A stretch of 41,886 nt of DNA from Muribaculaceae bacterium (GTDB lineage: Bacteria > Bacteroidota > Bacteroidia > Bacteroidales > Muribaculaceae), in the NCBI GenBank assembly GCA_029061225.1, contig JAIDSM010000013.1, forward strand, positions 1-41,886, written 5' to 3'. Made by a program: the position numbers and the translations under genes. Under the pieces are notes generated by a model. The model worked only from the letters and a program-made list of their open reading frames with translations, searched no databases and was not told where the DNA came from. Each line of letters opens with the position of its first letter. Position 1 is the stretch's first letter. Positions 7,182-16,032 of this stretch are shown here, in pieces.

Positions 7182-9224
7182 ATGAACAAGAAATTCAAAA
7201 GAACGCTTATCACCTCGGCCTTACCCTACGCCAACGGCCCGGTCCATATAGGGCATCTGGCAGGTGTCTACGTGCCGGCCGACATCTACGCCAGGTATCT
7301 GCGCCTTAAAGGCGAAGAGGTGTTTTTCGTAGGCGGCAGCGACGAACACGGAGTACCCATCACCATCAAGGCAAAAAAGGAGGGAGTTACACCTCAGGAT
7401 ATAGTAGACCGCTACCACAACATTATCAAGAACTCGTTTGAAGGTCTGGGTATTTCCTTCGACGTATACGGACGCACCACTTCGGAAACCCACCGCAAGA
7501 CAGCTTCCGACTTCTTCCGCCGTCTCTATGACAAGGGAGAGTTTGTGGAGAAAAGTTCCATGCAGCTCTACGATGAGCAGGCAGGACAGTTCCTCGCCGA
7601 CCGCTACGTGACGGGCACATGCCCCCATTGCGGCAACGAGAAGGCTTACGGCGACCAGTGCGAGAAATGCGGAACGTCGCTCAACGCCACCGACCTCATC
7701 AACCCAAAATCGGCGATCACAGGCAATACACCGGTGCTTAAGGAGACTTTCCACTGGTTTCTGCCGCTCGACAAATGGGAGCCGAAGCTCCGCGAATGGA
7801 TTCTCGAGGAGCATAAAGAGTGGAAACCCAATGTCTATGGACAGTGCAAGTCTTGGCTCGACCTCGGGCTGCAGCCACGCGCCGTAAGCCGCGACCTCGA
7901 CTGGGGTATCCCGGTTCCGGTGGAGGGCGCCGAAGGAAAGGTGCTCTACGTATGGTTTGATGCTCCGATCGGCTACATCTCCAATACCATCGAGGCCCTT
8001 GGCGACGATTGGGAGCGCTGGTGGAAAGATCCGGAGACACGTATGCTGCATTTCATAGGGAAGGACAACATTGTATTCCACTGCATAGTATTCCCCTCGA
8101 TGCTGATGGCCGATGGAAGCTATAATCTTCCCGACAATGTTCCGGCCAATGAATTCCTCAATCTTGAAGACGACAAGATATCGACTTCACAGAACTGGGC
8201 AGTCTGGCTGCATGAATATCTGGAGGACCTTCCCGGCAAGCAGGACACGCTGCGCTACGTGCTCACCGCCAATGCTCCGGAGACCAAGGACAACAACTTC
8301 ACCTGGAAGGATTTCCAGGCCCGCAACAACAATGAGCTTGTGGCTATCCTCGGCAACTTCATCAACCGGGCCGTGGTGCTCACCCATAAATATTTCGACG
8401 GTGCCGTTCCCCCTGTAAAGACCCTTGAGACCATCGATACGCAGCTGATAGAAGAAATTGGAAAGCTCAAGGCCGAGATGACCGAGGCTCTCGACACCTT
8501 CCACTTCCGGGAAGCTCTCCGCGTAGCCATGGACATGGCACGCGCAGGCAACAAATATTTGCAGGAGACAGAACCCTGGAAAGTGTCTAAGACAGACATG
8601 GATCGCACAGGCACTATCCTCAATCTCGCCATCCAGACATGCGCCAACCTAGCCATAGCATTCGAGCCGTTCCTTCCATTCATGGCGGAGAAACTGCTAA
8701 AGATGCTCAATATAGACAAAATTTCCTGGGATATGCTCGGAAGCTTTGATCTCGTGCCTGCCGGTGCGCACATCGGTCAGCCTGAGCTGCTCTTCGAGAA
8801 GATAGAGGATTCGGTAGTGGAGGCACAGGTGCAGAAACTGAAGGATGCAAAGGAAAAGAACCGCCTGGCCGCCTGGAAACCTGCGGAAGTGAAACCTAAC
8901 GTGGACTTCGAGACTTTTGAGAAAATCGATATCCGCGTAGGTAAGGTACTCGAATGCTCCAAGGTGAAAAAATCGAAGAAGCTCCTGCAGTTCCTCATCG
9001 AAGACGGCATGGAGAAGCGTACCATCCTCAGCGGTATCGCAGAGAGCTACCCCGATCCCTCCGTGCTTGTGGGAAAAGAGGTCTGCTTTGTAGCTAACTT
9101 CGAGCCACGCAAGATGATGGGCATAGAGAGCCAGGGCATGATCATGTCTGCTGTCAATCCGGATGGAAAGCTGACGGTTATCTCCCCGTCGGCAGAGGTG
9201 GTTCCGGGTGCATCAGTCGGATAA
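7182..9224 (+). CDS. metG: Methionyl-tRNA synthetase with C-terminal tRNA-binding domain
   Basis: This 680-aa class I synthetase attaches methionine to tRNA-Met. The HIGH motif is His22-Ile-Gly-His25 in [10 protein letters not shown] zinc knuckle is formed by CPHCGNEK and CEKCG (about 147-164). The KMSKS loop appears as KISTS at 332-336, so the second lysine is replaced by threonine. The C-terminal 110 residues (from about 574, [13 protein letters not shown]) form the OB-fold tRNA-binding domain that makes the enzyme a dimer. Total length fits the long form of the family. A strong terminator follows at 9341. Confidence 0.97.
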   Translation: MNKKFKRTLITSALPYANGPVHIGHLAGVYVPADIYARYLRLKGEEVFFVGGSDEHGVPITIKAKKEGVTPQDIVDRYHNIIKNSFEGLGISFDVYGRTTSETHRKTASDFFRRLYDKGEFVEKSSMQLYDEQAGQFLADRYVTGTCPHCGNEKAYGDQCEKCGTSLNATDLINPKSAITGNTPVLKETFHWFLPLDKWEPKLREWILEEHKEWKPNVYGQCKSWLDLGLQPRAVSRDLDWGIPVPVEGAEGKVLYVWFDAPIGYISNTIEALGDDWERWWKDPETRMLHFIGKDNIVFHCIVFPSMLMADGSYNLPDNVPANEFLNLEDDKISTSQNWAVWLHEYLEDLPGKQDTLRYVLTANAPETKDNNFTWKDFQARNNNELVAILGNFINRAVVLTHKYFDGAVPPVKTLETIDTQLIEEIGKLKAEMTEALDTFHFREALRVAMDMARAGNKYLQETEPWKVSKTDMDRTGTILNLAIQTCANLAIAFEPFLPFMAEKLLKMLNIDKISWDMLGSFDLVPAGAHIGQPELLFEKIEDSVVEAQVQKLKDAKEKNRLAAWKPAEVKPNVDFETFEKIDIRVGKVLECSKVKKSKKLLQFLIEDGMEKRTILSGIAESYPDPSVLVGKEVCFVANFEPRKMMGIESQGMIMSAVNPDGKLTVISPSAEVVPGASVG

Positions 9225-9340
9225 TGTATAATTCATAATCGGCTATACGATAAATAACCCAAGATATCCTATCGCTTTTCTGAAAATAATCAGATATTTT
9301 TAATTTACGACAGGATAACACTTTAAATAAAAATTTAGAA

Positions 9341-9378
9341 GAGTGACTGCACATATTGTGCAGTCACTCTCGTTTTGT
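9341..9378 (+). terminator. Terminator after metG
   Basis: A perfect 12-bp stem (GAGTGACTGCAC at 9341-9352 with GTGCAGTCACTC at 9358-9369) around ATATT is followed by a T-rich stretch (TCGTTTTGTT). It lies about 115 bases past the metG stop. Confidence 0.85.
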
Positions 9379-9400
9379 TAAGATTTATTAAGAGTTTAAT

Positions 9401-9432
9401 TTTGGAGGGTCGGCATAAAACCGCTACCTTTG
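9401..9432 (+). promoter_or_regulatory. Promoter of recA
   Basis: TTTG at 9401-9404, exactly 20 bases, then TACCTTTG at 9425-9432: a textbook Bacteroidota promoter. The start of transcription would be about 120 bases before recA. The leader contains tandem AAAGATTAAAGATT-type repeats (about 9438-9475). I see no operator that I can assign to LexA. Confidence 0.7.
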
Positions 9433-9561
9433 CACTGTGATCAAAGATTAAAGATTAAATACTAAAGATTAAAGATGACTACTGTATTGTAAGACTCGTG
9501 AATCTTCAAGCCCTTAAATCTTTAAAACCTTATACGCATAAACTCAAAAACTAAATACGAT

Positions 9562-10740
9562 ATGGCAAAGAAAGTTGTAAAGAAAGCTACCGGCGGACGC
9601 ATCGCCGATATGGACGAGAAGCGCAAGGCTCTTGACATGGCTATGGCGCATCTTGAAAAGGATTTCGGAAGCGGAACCATCATGCGCCTCGGCGATGATG
9701 CGGTGCAGGATGTAGAAGTTATCCCCACCGGTTCGATAGGTCTCGACTACGCACTCGGTGTAGGAGGTCTGCCCCGTGGCCGCATCACCGAAATATATGG
9801 TCCGGAATCATCAGGTAAGACCACCCTCGCAATCCATGTGATAGCCGAGGCCCAGAAGATGGGTGGCATATGCGCTATAGTAGACGCGGAGCATGCGTTC
9901 GACCGCTTCTATGCTGAAAAGCTCGGAGTAGACGTCAACAATCTATGGATAGCGCAACCGGACAACGGCGAGCAGGCACTCGATATCGCCGAGCAGCTGA
10001 TCAATTCAGGCGCGATCGACGTGCTGGTGGTAGACTCAGTGGCGGCTCTCACACCGAAAGCAGAGATCGAAGGCGAGATGGGAGACAAGAACGTCGGCCT
10101 TCACGCCCGCCTGATGAGCCAGGCAATGCGCAAGCTTACCGGTACGATAGCCAAGACCCGTACATGCTGCATATTCATCAATCAGATACGCGAGAAGATA
10201 GGCCTTATGTTCGGTAATCCCGAGACCACTACCGGCGGCAACGCCCTTAAGTTCTACAGCTCAGTGCGTCTTGAGATCCGCGCAAGCGGTTTCATCAAGG
10301 ACGGTGAGCAGGCCGTAGGCCGTACCGCCAAGGTTAAGGTGGTTAAGAATAAGGTGGCTCCTCCTTTCATGAAGGCAGAGTTCGAGCTTCTCTTCGGTGA
10401 AGGAATCTCACGTGTAGGCGAGATCGTCGATCTTGGCGTGGAGCACGGCATCATACAGAAGTCAGGCGCTTGGTTTAGCTACAACGGCAGCAAGCTCGGA
10501 CAGGGTCGCGACGCTGTGAAACGTGTGCTTAAGGAGAATCAGGAGCTTGCTGAGGAAATCGCCGACAAGATAGTCGATAAGATGAACGCCGACCGCGATT
10601 CTCGTAAACCTGCGGGCAATCCCTTCCTTCCGGGCCGTGACAGCAAAGTGGTGTCGGCTGACGAGGACATGGATATAGCTGCCGAGCCGGATTCATCCGA
10701 CAACGCAGAAGACCTCTTCGGCGATGATTTCGCCCTTTAA
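9562..10740 (+). CDS. recA: Recombinase RecA
   Basis: RecA forms ATP-dependent filaments on single-stranded DNA for homologous recombination and SOS induction. The 392-aa protein has Walker [10 protein letters not shown] (80-88), a catalytic Glu110 in VDAEHAF, Walker B-like [10 protein letters not shown] (154-163) and the loop 2 DNA-binding region [17 protein letters not shown] (218-234). The N-terminus carries a short Lys-rich extension ([13 protein letters not shown]). The C-terminus is strongly acidic ([18 protein letters not shown]), as usual for RecA. Asn227 in place of the commoner Arg in the GG(R/N)ALKF motif is, from memory, usual in this phylum. Confidence 0.98.
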   Translation: MAKKVVKKATGGRIADMDEKRKALDMAMAHLEKDFGSGTIMRLGDDAVQDVEVIPTGSIGLDYALGVGGLPRGRITEIYGPESSGKTTLAIHVIAEAQKMGGICAIVDAEHAFDRFYAEKLGVDVNNLWIAQPDNGEQALDIAEQLINSGAIDVLVVDSVAALTPKAEIEGEMGDKNVGLHARLMSQAMRKLTGTIAKTRTCCIFINQIREKIGLMFGNPETTTGGNALKFYSSVRLEIRASGFIKDGEQAVGRTAKVKVVKNKVAPPFMKAEFELLFGEGISRVGEIVDLGVEHGIIQKSGAWFSYNGSKLGQGRDAVKRVLKENQELAEEIADKIVDKMNADRDSRKPAGNPFLPGRDSKVVSADEDMDIAAEPDSSDNAEDLFGDDFAL

Positions 10741-10802
10741 TGAGGTTTAGGATGAAGAATCTACCGGATACGTGAGGCGTGTGTCCCTACTAAATAAACC
10801 AT

Positions 10803-10841
10803 AAAAAAATAAGCAACCCGGAAGGATTGCTTATTTTTTTA
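10803..10841 (+). terminator. Bidirectional terminator between recA and the duplicated-domain protein
   Basis: AAAAAAATAAGCAA pairs with TTGCTTATTTTTTT around a short GC-containing loop (CC/GG inside). The T run on either side makes it suitable for both the plus-strand recA transcript and the minus-strand gene ending at 10858. Confidence 0.8.
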
Positions 10842-10857
10842 TTTAATGACGGTTGGA

Positions 10858-12003
10858 TTATTTGATTGCTATCTTGCTTGTCTTGGAGCCCTGCTTGCGG
10901 ATGAAGATGCCGTTGGAAGGCTCAGACACACGCTGACCGTTGAGATTATAGTATTCAACGGGTGCGTTTTCTACGCTTACCACATTGGCGGATGAAGTGC
11001 CGCCGTTATCGGTGTCATTGAAAGTGAACGACACATAGAGGGTATAGGATTTGGAGTTCTCATCGGTTGCCTGCACAGTGAAGGTAGCCTTGTACTCGTA
11101 TCCATCTTTTTCCTTATCGAATTTCTTCACGTAAGAGTAGCTGGGTGTATTGATGATAGATGGATTTGAGAGCGCTATTTCCCCACCCTTTTTCTGGTAA
11201 TTGCAGATTTTGCCTTCGATTGGTTTTTCTTCATTGTCAAGAAGATAGTAGTTATCCCCGTCTACTTTGACGTTGCTTGTTATCGTGATGGGGGCCTTGT
11301 CGCCTACAGCTTCCGGCTTATCGAACTTGAATGAGAAAGGCACTCCGGATTGGAGGAAATCTGCCAGAGTCCATATGCCATCGGCATTCTTGGTTAGGCT
11401 TGTAGCGTAGGGATCGGCGTTCTTTATATCCACGTTGACGGGTAATACGTCATCCGGCTGCTCGCCGCTCTGGACATCATTGAAAGCGAACGACAGATAG
11501 AGGGTATAGGATTTTGAGTTCTCATCGGTTGCCTTTACAGTGAAGGTAGCCTTATACTCGTAGCCGTCTTTTTCCGCATCAAAGCTCTTCACATATGAAT
11601 AGCTGGGTGTATTGATGATATATGGATCTGAGAGTGCTATTTCCCCACCCTTCTTCTGGTAATTGCAGATTTTACCTGCGATTGGTTTTTCTTCATTGTC
11701 AAGAAGATAGTAGTTATCCCCGTCTATCTTGACGTTGCTTGTTATTGTGATTGGAGATTTGTCGCCTACTGCTTCGGGCTTATCGAATTTGAAGGAGAAA
11801 GGCACTCCTGACTCGAGGAAGTCTGCCAGTACCCAGTTGCCGTCGGCATCCTTGGTAAGATTGGTAGTATAGGAATCGGCATTCTTGATCTCCACTTTTA
11901 CAGCGGATTCCTCATCGGCCCTTGTAGCTGTAGATTCCCCTGCGTTGACGTTAAGAGCGGATGCGAGAAGCAGTCCTCCCATTAAGGTAAAGATTTTCTT
12001 CAT
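10858..12003 (-). CDS. Secreted protein of two near-identical domains with C-terminal sorting-like tail
   Basis: This 381-aa protein has a clear signal peptide (MKKIFTLMGGLLLASALNVNA, cleavage after about residue 21). Residues 35-176 and 189-330 are a tandem duplication offset by 154 residues; by eye only 19 of 142 aligned positions differ. Each copy begins with a KNAD-Y segment, has FSFKFDKPEAVGDK and YYLLDNEEKPI, and ends in a strand pattern SYTLY-SF-FND. That suggests a small beta-sandwich, but I do not recognise the family. The last 35 residues (VEYYNLNGQRVSEPSNGIFI then a Lys-rich end) match the type IX-like C-terminal sorting tails common in Bacteroidales. It has its own probable promoter and shares a terminator with recA. 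Function unknown. Confidence 0.85.
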   Translation of the reverse strand: MKKIFTLMGGLLLASALNVNAGESTATRADEESAVKVEIKNADSYTTNLTKDADGNWVLADFLESGVPFSFKFDKPEAVGDKSPITITSNVKIDGDNYYLLDNEEKPIAGKICNYQKKGGEIALSDPYIINTPSYSYVKSFDAEKDGYEYKATFTVKATDENSKSYTLYLSFAFNDVQSGEQPDDVLPVNVDIKNADPYATSLTKNADGIWTLADFLQSGVPFSFKFDKPEAVGDKAPITITSNVKVDGDNYYLLDNEEKPIEGKICNYQKKGGEIALSNPSIINTPSYSYVKKFDKEKDGYEYKATFTVQATDENSKSYTLYVSFTFNDTDNGGTSSANVVSVENAPVEYYNLNGQRVSEPSNGIFIRKQGSKTSKIAIK

Positions 12004-12122
12004 GTAGTAAAATTTTAGTTGTTAATGATTTAGTTTTGTTTATATAAGAGTGTTACGACTTGTCTACCTGTAATTATTTATGATTGTCAATACAATACCC
12101 TGATATCGTTTTTATGATTCCG

Positions 12123-12130
12123 CAAAATTA
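12123..12130 (-). promoter_or_regulatory. Putative -7 element of the duplicated-domain secreted protein gene
   Basis: The minus strand reads TAATTTTG then CGG, matching TAnnTTTG, about 120 bases upstream of the start. The region is extremely A/T-rich and the -33 element is unclear. Confidence 0.4.
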
Positions 12131-12205
12131 CAAAAAATTTTTTATAATTGATTGTAAATATTAAAAATAATTTTTGTAAAAAAGGAGGTTTGTGTCTTCA
12201 GGCAG

Positions 12206-13204
12206 CTAAAGTATTTCTTTATGCAGCGTATATGAATTGCGGAGCGATTCGAATGCCTCCGGATTCGATTTCAACTCCGAGGTCATTGCCTTTGGATCGT
12301 AGGCTGCCATGATTCTTTCAGGGGTAAGGCCGGAAGGCACCGTATAGGCACCCTGCAGTCCGGAGACATCGACAGGAGTATCAAGAGCTTCTGCCACAGC
12401 CTCAAGCGCCATCCGGGTTGCGCGCTGCTTTCCCTCCACGCTATAGCCGGCTATGTGGCATGTAGCTGTATCGGCGAGCTTGAGCAGACGGCGGTCGATA
12501 TGCGGCTCACCTTCCCATGTGTCTATGATCGCTGTCTTGACGGTTCCGTCGGATATAGCCTTGAGAATGGTTCCGGTATCTGCCACTTCTCCCCTCGCGG
12601 CATTGATGAATATAGCTCCAGGCCTGAGATGACTTATGGAATCCTTATTGATAAGATGGAATGTGGGATATTCTCCTTTGCGGGTGAGCGGAGTGTGAAG
12701 GGTGATGGCGTCGCTTTTGGCAAGCACTTCCTCAAGGGGCAGATATTCTCTATCTGGCTCACCCCTCTCCTTTCTCGGAGGATCACATACCAGCACCCGG
12801 GCTCCCAGAATCTCTCCCCATTCGGCCACGATGCTTCCCACATTGCCGCAGCCTACCACTCCAAGAGTATGCTTGGCCGGGTCAAAGCCATTGCGCAGCA
12901 AATTGGCCCATACATATAAGGCGACTCCGGGGGCGTTGCAGCCGGGGGCATTGCGTACGGTGATGCCGTGGTCTTCACACCATGGAATGTCTATATGGTC
13001 TGTGCCTATGGTGGCTGTGGCTATCAGCCTTACTTTCGAGTCCTTCAGCAGATTGACATCGCAATGAGTCCTTGTGCGGACTATGAGCGCATCGGCGTCC
13101 TTGACAGCGTGCGCGTCGATTGCGGAAGCGGGAAGCTGTATTAATTCCGCTTCCGGAAGTCTCCCTTCAAGAAAGGGAATGTTCTTGTCAGCTATGATTT
13201 TCAT
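12206..13204 (-). CDS. pdxB: Erythronate-4-phosphate dehydrogenase (PdxB)
   Basis: PdxB oxidises 4-phosphoerythronate in the DXP-independent branch of pyridoxal phosphate synthesis. The 332-aa protein is a D-isomer 2-hydroxyacid dehydrogenase. It has the Rossmann motif GVVGCGNVG (115-123) and catalytic Arg204 (AARGE), Glu233 (WEGEP) and His250 (CHIAG), with the same 29- and 17-residue spacings as E. coli PdxB. TATIGTDHID and NAPGCNAPGV (64-93) are PdxB signatures. It is about 45 residues shorter than E. coli PdxB, mostly in the C-terminal dimerisation domain. It is the last gene of the long minus-strand run, 11 bases after the membrane-protein gene. No clear terminator follows. Confidence 0.93.
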   Translation of the reverse strand: MKIIADKNIPFLEGRLPEAELIQLPASAIDAHAVKDADALIVRTRTHCDVNLLKDSKVRLIATATIGTDHIDIPWCEDHGITVRNAPGCNAPGVALYVWANLLRNGFDPAKHTLGVVGCGNVGSIVAEWGEILGARVLVCDPPRKERGEPDREYLPLEEVLAKSDAITLHTPLTRKGEYPTFHLINKDSISHLRPGAIFINAARGEVADTGTILKAISDGTVKTAIIDTWEGEPHIDRRLLKLADTATCHIAGYSVEGKQRATRMALEAVAEALDTPVDVSGLQGAYTVPSGLTPERIMAAYDPKAMTSELKSNPEAFESLRNSYTLHKEIL

Positions 13205-13215
13205 TCAGGGATATA

Positions 13216-14220
13216 TCAGGCTATCAGGGATTCGATGAGCATGAAGATGAACAAAGCCATGAAGAGCGACAGCAGTCCCCAGAACCATACGGGACTCTGC
13301 GGGATCCTCCTCATCGCGAAGAAATTGGAGATCTGCACCGACACCGCGAAGCAGAGCGACGAGGCGTATGCTCCGAAATTGTCGAAGTCTATCAGCATGA
13401 AGAGTCCACAAGCGGATCCGAGGAGATTGATCATATTGTTGAATGTCCTCACCCTCATATTGCCTGCATATATGAGCATGGCGTTGTTGAGTATCATCAG
13501 TAGCCCTACAAGAGCGAGGGTGCAGAGTGATGTCATGACAAGCGGCATATAGCTGCCCTCGGCGTCAGGAAAGACCGTAAGAAACTGAGGCATTCTGAAG
13601 TCGGACAGCGATAAAAGTCCGAATCCGAGGGCGACCCAGTAAGGAGCCACGAGGCCCATGACGTAGGCTACACATTCCTTTATCCTCAGCGTCTTGGCCA
13701 TAAGGGCCATAATGGGGTATACAACCATAAGCGGCACAAACGCATACTGCACCATGGAGCCTACGGAGAGGTAGGTGGCGACGGCGAACATAGATGTCGT
13801 GGCGTTTTCGGATGCATAGCTCTTCATCATTATGTCGAGGCAGACCAGATTGACTATGAGCATCACTACCGGAGCGCCGAGATAGGATGTATTGATGGGA
13901 TTGGACGCGAGTATGACAGCCATCGTGGTAGGCAGCAATGCCTCTGTGCTCCTGACGAAGGAATGCTTCTTATTGAAGACGAAGGCGAGGATGATGGCGA
14001 AAGCGATCAGAAGGGTATTGATGCCGCATCCGAGAAGATGAGGTATCATGTCGGTGGAGAGAGCTACGCATAGCCCCTGTTCAGCCTCCGGCTTCAGTGA
14101 TGGCATTAGCAGTGCTGTGGCAGCGATCATTATGATCGCTGCCACGGCTCCTACTGTCATCGAGCCCGGTCCGGCCGTGAAGTAATTGTCTGTCTCCTGT
14201 TCAGGATGTGCGGATTGCAT
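13216..14220 (-). CDS. Polytopic inner-membrane protein of unknown function
   Basis: This encodes a protein of about 334 aa, almost entirely hydrophobic, with roughly 9-10 membrane segments. Examples are VGAVAAIIMIAATALLM near the N-terminus and a final helix ending FMALFIFMLIESLIA. No catalytic or transport motif is visible. It may belong to one of the conserved Bacteroidota membrane DUFs (DUF6427-like was my first thought), but I cannot confirm that. The ATG at 14220 overlaps the stop of the upstream rRNA methyltransferase gene as TGATG, indicating translational coupling; a GTG one codon earlier is the alternative start. Its place between an rRNA methyltransferase and pdxB, downstream of ftsZ, gives no direct hint of function. 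Confidence 0.75.
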   Translation of the reverse strand: MQSAHPEQETDNYFTAGPGSMTVGAVAAIIMIAATALLMPSLKPEAEQGLCVALSTDMIPHLLGCGINTLLIAFAIILAFVFNKKHSFVRSTEALLPTTMAVILASNPINTSYLGAPVVMLIVNLVCLDIMMKSYASENATTSMFAVATYLSVGSMVQYAFVPLMVVYPIMALMAKTLRIKECVAYVMGLVAPYWVALGFGLLSLSDFRMPQFLTVFPDAEGSYMPLVMTSLCTLALVGLLMILNNAMLIYAGNMRVRTFNNMINLLGSACGLFMLIDFDNFGAYASSLCFAVSVQISNFFAMRRIPQSPVWFWGLLSLFMALFIFMLIESLIA

Positions 14221-16025
14221 CACTCGTCGTCGTCCTGATTGAATGAGTTGCGGAAATTCTTTCTCGAACGCATCTTGCCGGGAGCCTTATGTTCTGTATA
14301 GTTGGTCAGTTTCGGACACTTGTCGGAGATGGTACGTGCTTCCTGGCGGCTTGAGTAGCTTCCTTCGTTGAATCTGCGTTCGCCACCTCCGTCGAATCTG
14401 CGCGGCTTGTCGCTGTTGAACCTGCGTTCGCTACCGCTGTCGAATCTACGCGGCTTGTCGCTGTTGAACCTGCGCTCGCCACCGCCGTCAAATCTGCGCG
14501 GCTTGTCGTCGTGGGACCTGCGCTCGCCACCGCCGTCAAACCTGCGCGGCTTGTCGTCGTGGGACCTGCGCTCACCACCGCCGTCAAACCTGCGCGGTCT
14601 GTCATCGTTTGACCTGCGTGGAGTGAAGTCTTCGCTGTCGAAGCGGTCGTCCATATAGTCGGCGGTATGACGCCTGGGTTTGTCATCGATGCGTCGCTTC
14701 TGCCTGTCGCCCTTTCCGGCATCCTTCTTCCGGCTTTTACCATCGTATCGCTTGGCATCGTCTTCCCATTCCTTGTCGGTCATGCGGCGCACCTTGGGGG
14801 CATCCTGGCGTGCGGAAGTGTGCTTCACCACTCCCCCTTCGGCACGGAAATCATTGTATGCTCCGCCGAACATCACATATTCGTTGAGCGTACACTCCAG
14901 CCCTCCGTTGAGAAGCGGATACTTCACGGAAGGCTTGAGACCAATATCCTTCATGAATCCATCCTCCAGACCGATAATCCATGCGTTCCAACCCTCGAAG
15001 TTGCTTTTGAGGCATGTGCCTATAGTGCGGTAGAGTGCCTGCGCCGTCATATTGGTGGGATTGATGCGCTGTCCGTAGGGAGGATTCATCACGAGTGTTC
15101 CCTCCGGAGCGTTGTCGGTCCAATCCTCGATGCTTTTGCAAGAAATCTCGACCATATTCTCTACCTTGGCGCTCTTGACGTTGCGTCGGGCTATCTTCAC
15201 TGCCTCGGCATCAATGTCGCCGCCATAGATCTTATATGCGAACTCACGCTCGCCGCTGTCGTCGTTGTATATCTCCTCGAAAAGTTCGGCATCGAAATCC
15301 TCCCATGTCTCGAAGGCGAATTTCTCTCTGTATATGCCCGGATTTATGTTGGCTGCTATCAGAGCCGCCTCCACGAGGAATGTACCAGATCCGCACATCG
15401 GATCTGCGAAATCGCTGTCGCCCTTCCACCCGCTCAGCATGATTATGCCGGCGGCGAGCACTTCATTGATGGGAGCTTCGGTATTCTCCACCTTGTATCC
15501 ACGCTTCGAAAGAGGTTCGCCGCTTGAGTCGAGCGATATGGTGACCCTGTTTTCGGAGATGTGGACGTTAAGCTGGATGTCGGCGCCCTGAAGCCTAATC
15601 GACGGGCGGCGTCCGCATATGTCGTTGAAATGGTCTACGATTCCGTCCTTGACGCGGTAAGTGACGAATTTTGAGTGAGTGAAGTCGGTGCTCGACACAG
15701 TGGAGTCTATCGAGAACGTAGAGTCGGGAGTCATGTATTTCTCCCAGTCTATCTCGCGGACCGCGTCATAGAGCTCGTCGGGGTCAGAAGCCGTGAACTT
15801 CACTATGGGTTTAAGTATTCTCAGTGCGGTGCGGCAGCAGATATTGGCCTTATACATCATGGCGAGGTCTCCCTCGAACTGCACCATGCGTTTGCCAGCC
15901 TCGACGTTTTCGGCTCCGAGGTCGATTAGCTCGTCGCGGAGCACTTCCTCAAGACCCTGGAAGGTCTTGGCCACCATCTGGAATTTCGCTGGATTCTCAG
16001 GCGTCTGTGTGGATTGAGAATTCAT
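14220..16025 (-). CDS. THUMP-domain class I RNA methyltransferase (RlmL-like) with R/D/G-repeat tail
   Basis: Residues 1-165 are a ferredoxin-like plus THUMP RNA-binding region. The Rossmann methyltransferase domain has DPMCGSGTFLVEA (208-220, SAM site) and the catalytic NPPYGQR (314-320) typical of base N-methylation. This matches the RlmL N-terminal half, which makes m2G2445 in 23S rRNA; the RlmK half is absent. Residues about 405-601 form an unusual hydrophilic extension with five 16-residue repeats of the type DDKPRRFDGGGERRSH at 473-553, probably disordered and RNA-binding. The start at 16025 lies 7 bases after the ftsZ stop, so the gene is likely transcribed with ftsZ. The family is clear; the exact target base is inferred. 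Confidence 0.88.
   Translation of the reverse strand: MNSQSTQTPENPAKFQMVAKTFQGLEEVLRDELIDLGAENVEAGKRMVQFEGDLAMMYKANICCRTALRILKPIVKFTASDPDELYDAVREIDWEKYMTPDSTFSIDSTVSSTDFTHSKFVTYRVKDGIVDHFNDICGRRPSIRLQGADIQLNVHISENRVTISLDSSGEPLSKRGYKVENTEAPINEVLAAGIIMLSGWKGDSDFADPMCGSGTFLVEAALIAANINPGIYREKFAFETWEDFDAELFEEIYNDDSGEREFAYKIYGGDIDAEAVKIARRNVKSAKVENMVEISCKSIEDWTDNAPEGTLVMNPPYGQRINPTNMTAQALYRTIGTCLKSNFEGWNAWIIGLEDGFMKDIGLKPSVKYPLLNGGLECTLNEYVMFGGAYNDFRAEGGVVKHTSARQDAPKVRRMTDKEWEDDAKRYDGKSRKKDAGKGDRQKRRIDDKPRRHTADYMDDRFDSEDFTPRRSNDDRPRRFDGGGERRSHDDKPRRFDGGGERRSHDDKPRRFDGGGERRFNSDKPRRFDSGSERRFNSDKPRRFDGGGERRFNEGSYSSRQEARTISDKCPKLTNYTEHKAPGKMRSRKNFRNSFNQDDDE
14372..14609 (-). repeat. Five tandem 48-bp repeats encoding R/D/G-rich units
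   Basis: Five in-frame copies of a 48-bp unit encode the tail of the methyltransferase. Copies differ at a few positions (GGGERRSH, GSERRFN, GGGERRFN), so the array is partly diverged. Keeping a multiple of three preserves the frame, but copy number is likely to vary between strains. Confidence 0.85.
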
Positions 16026-16032
16026 CTCGTAA

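Noticed and set aside
7221-8081. 286-codon minus-strand open frame opposite metG
   Set aside because: Shadow of metG; no domain and no initiation context.
9435-9561. SOS (LexA) operator upstream of recA
   Set aside because: The leader holds AAAGATT repeats and A/T-rich DNA but no inverted repeat that I could assign to LexA.
14667-15527. 286-codon plus-strand open frame opposite the THUMP methyltransferase gene
   Set aside because: Antisense to a well-supported gene and without recognisable features.
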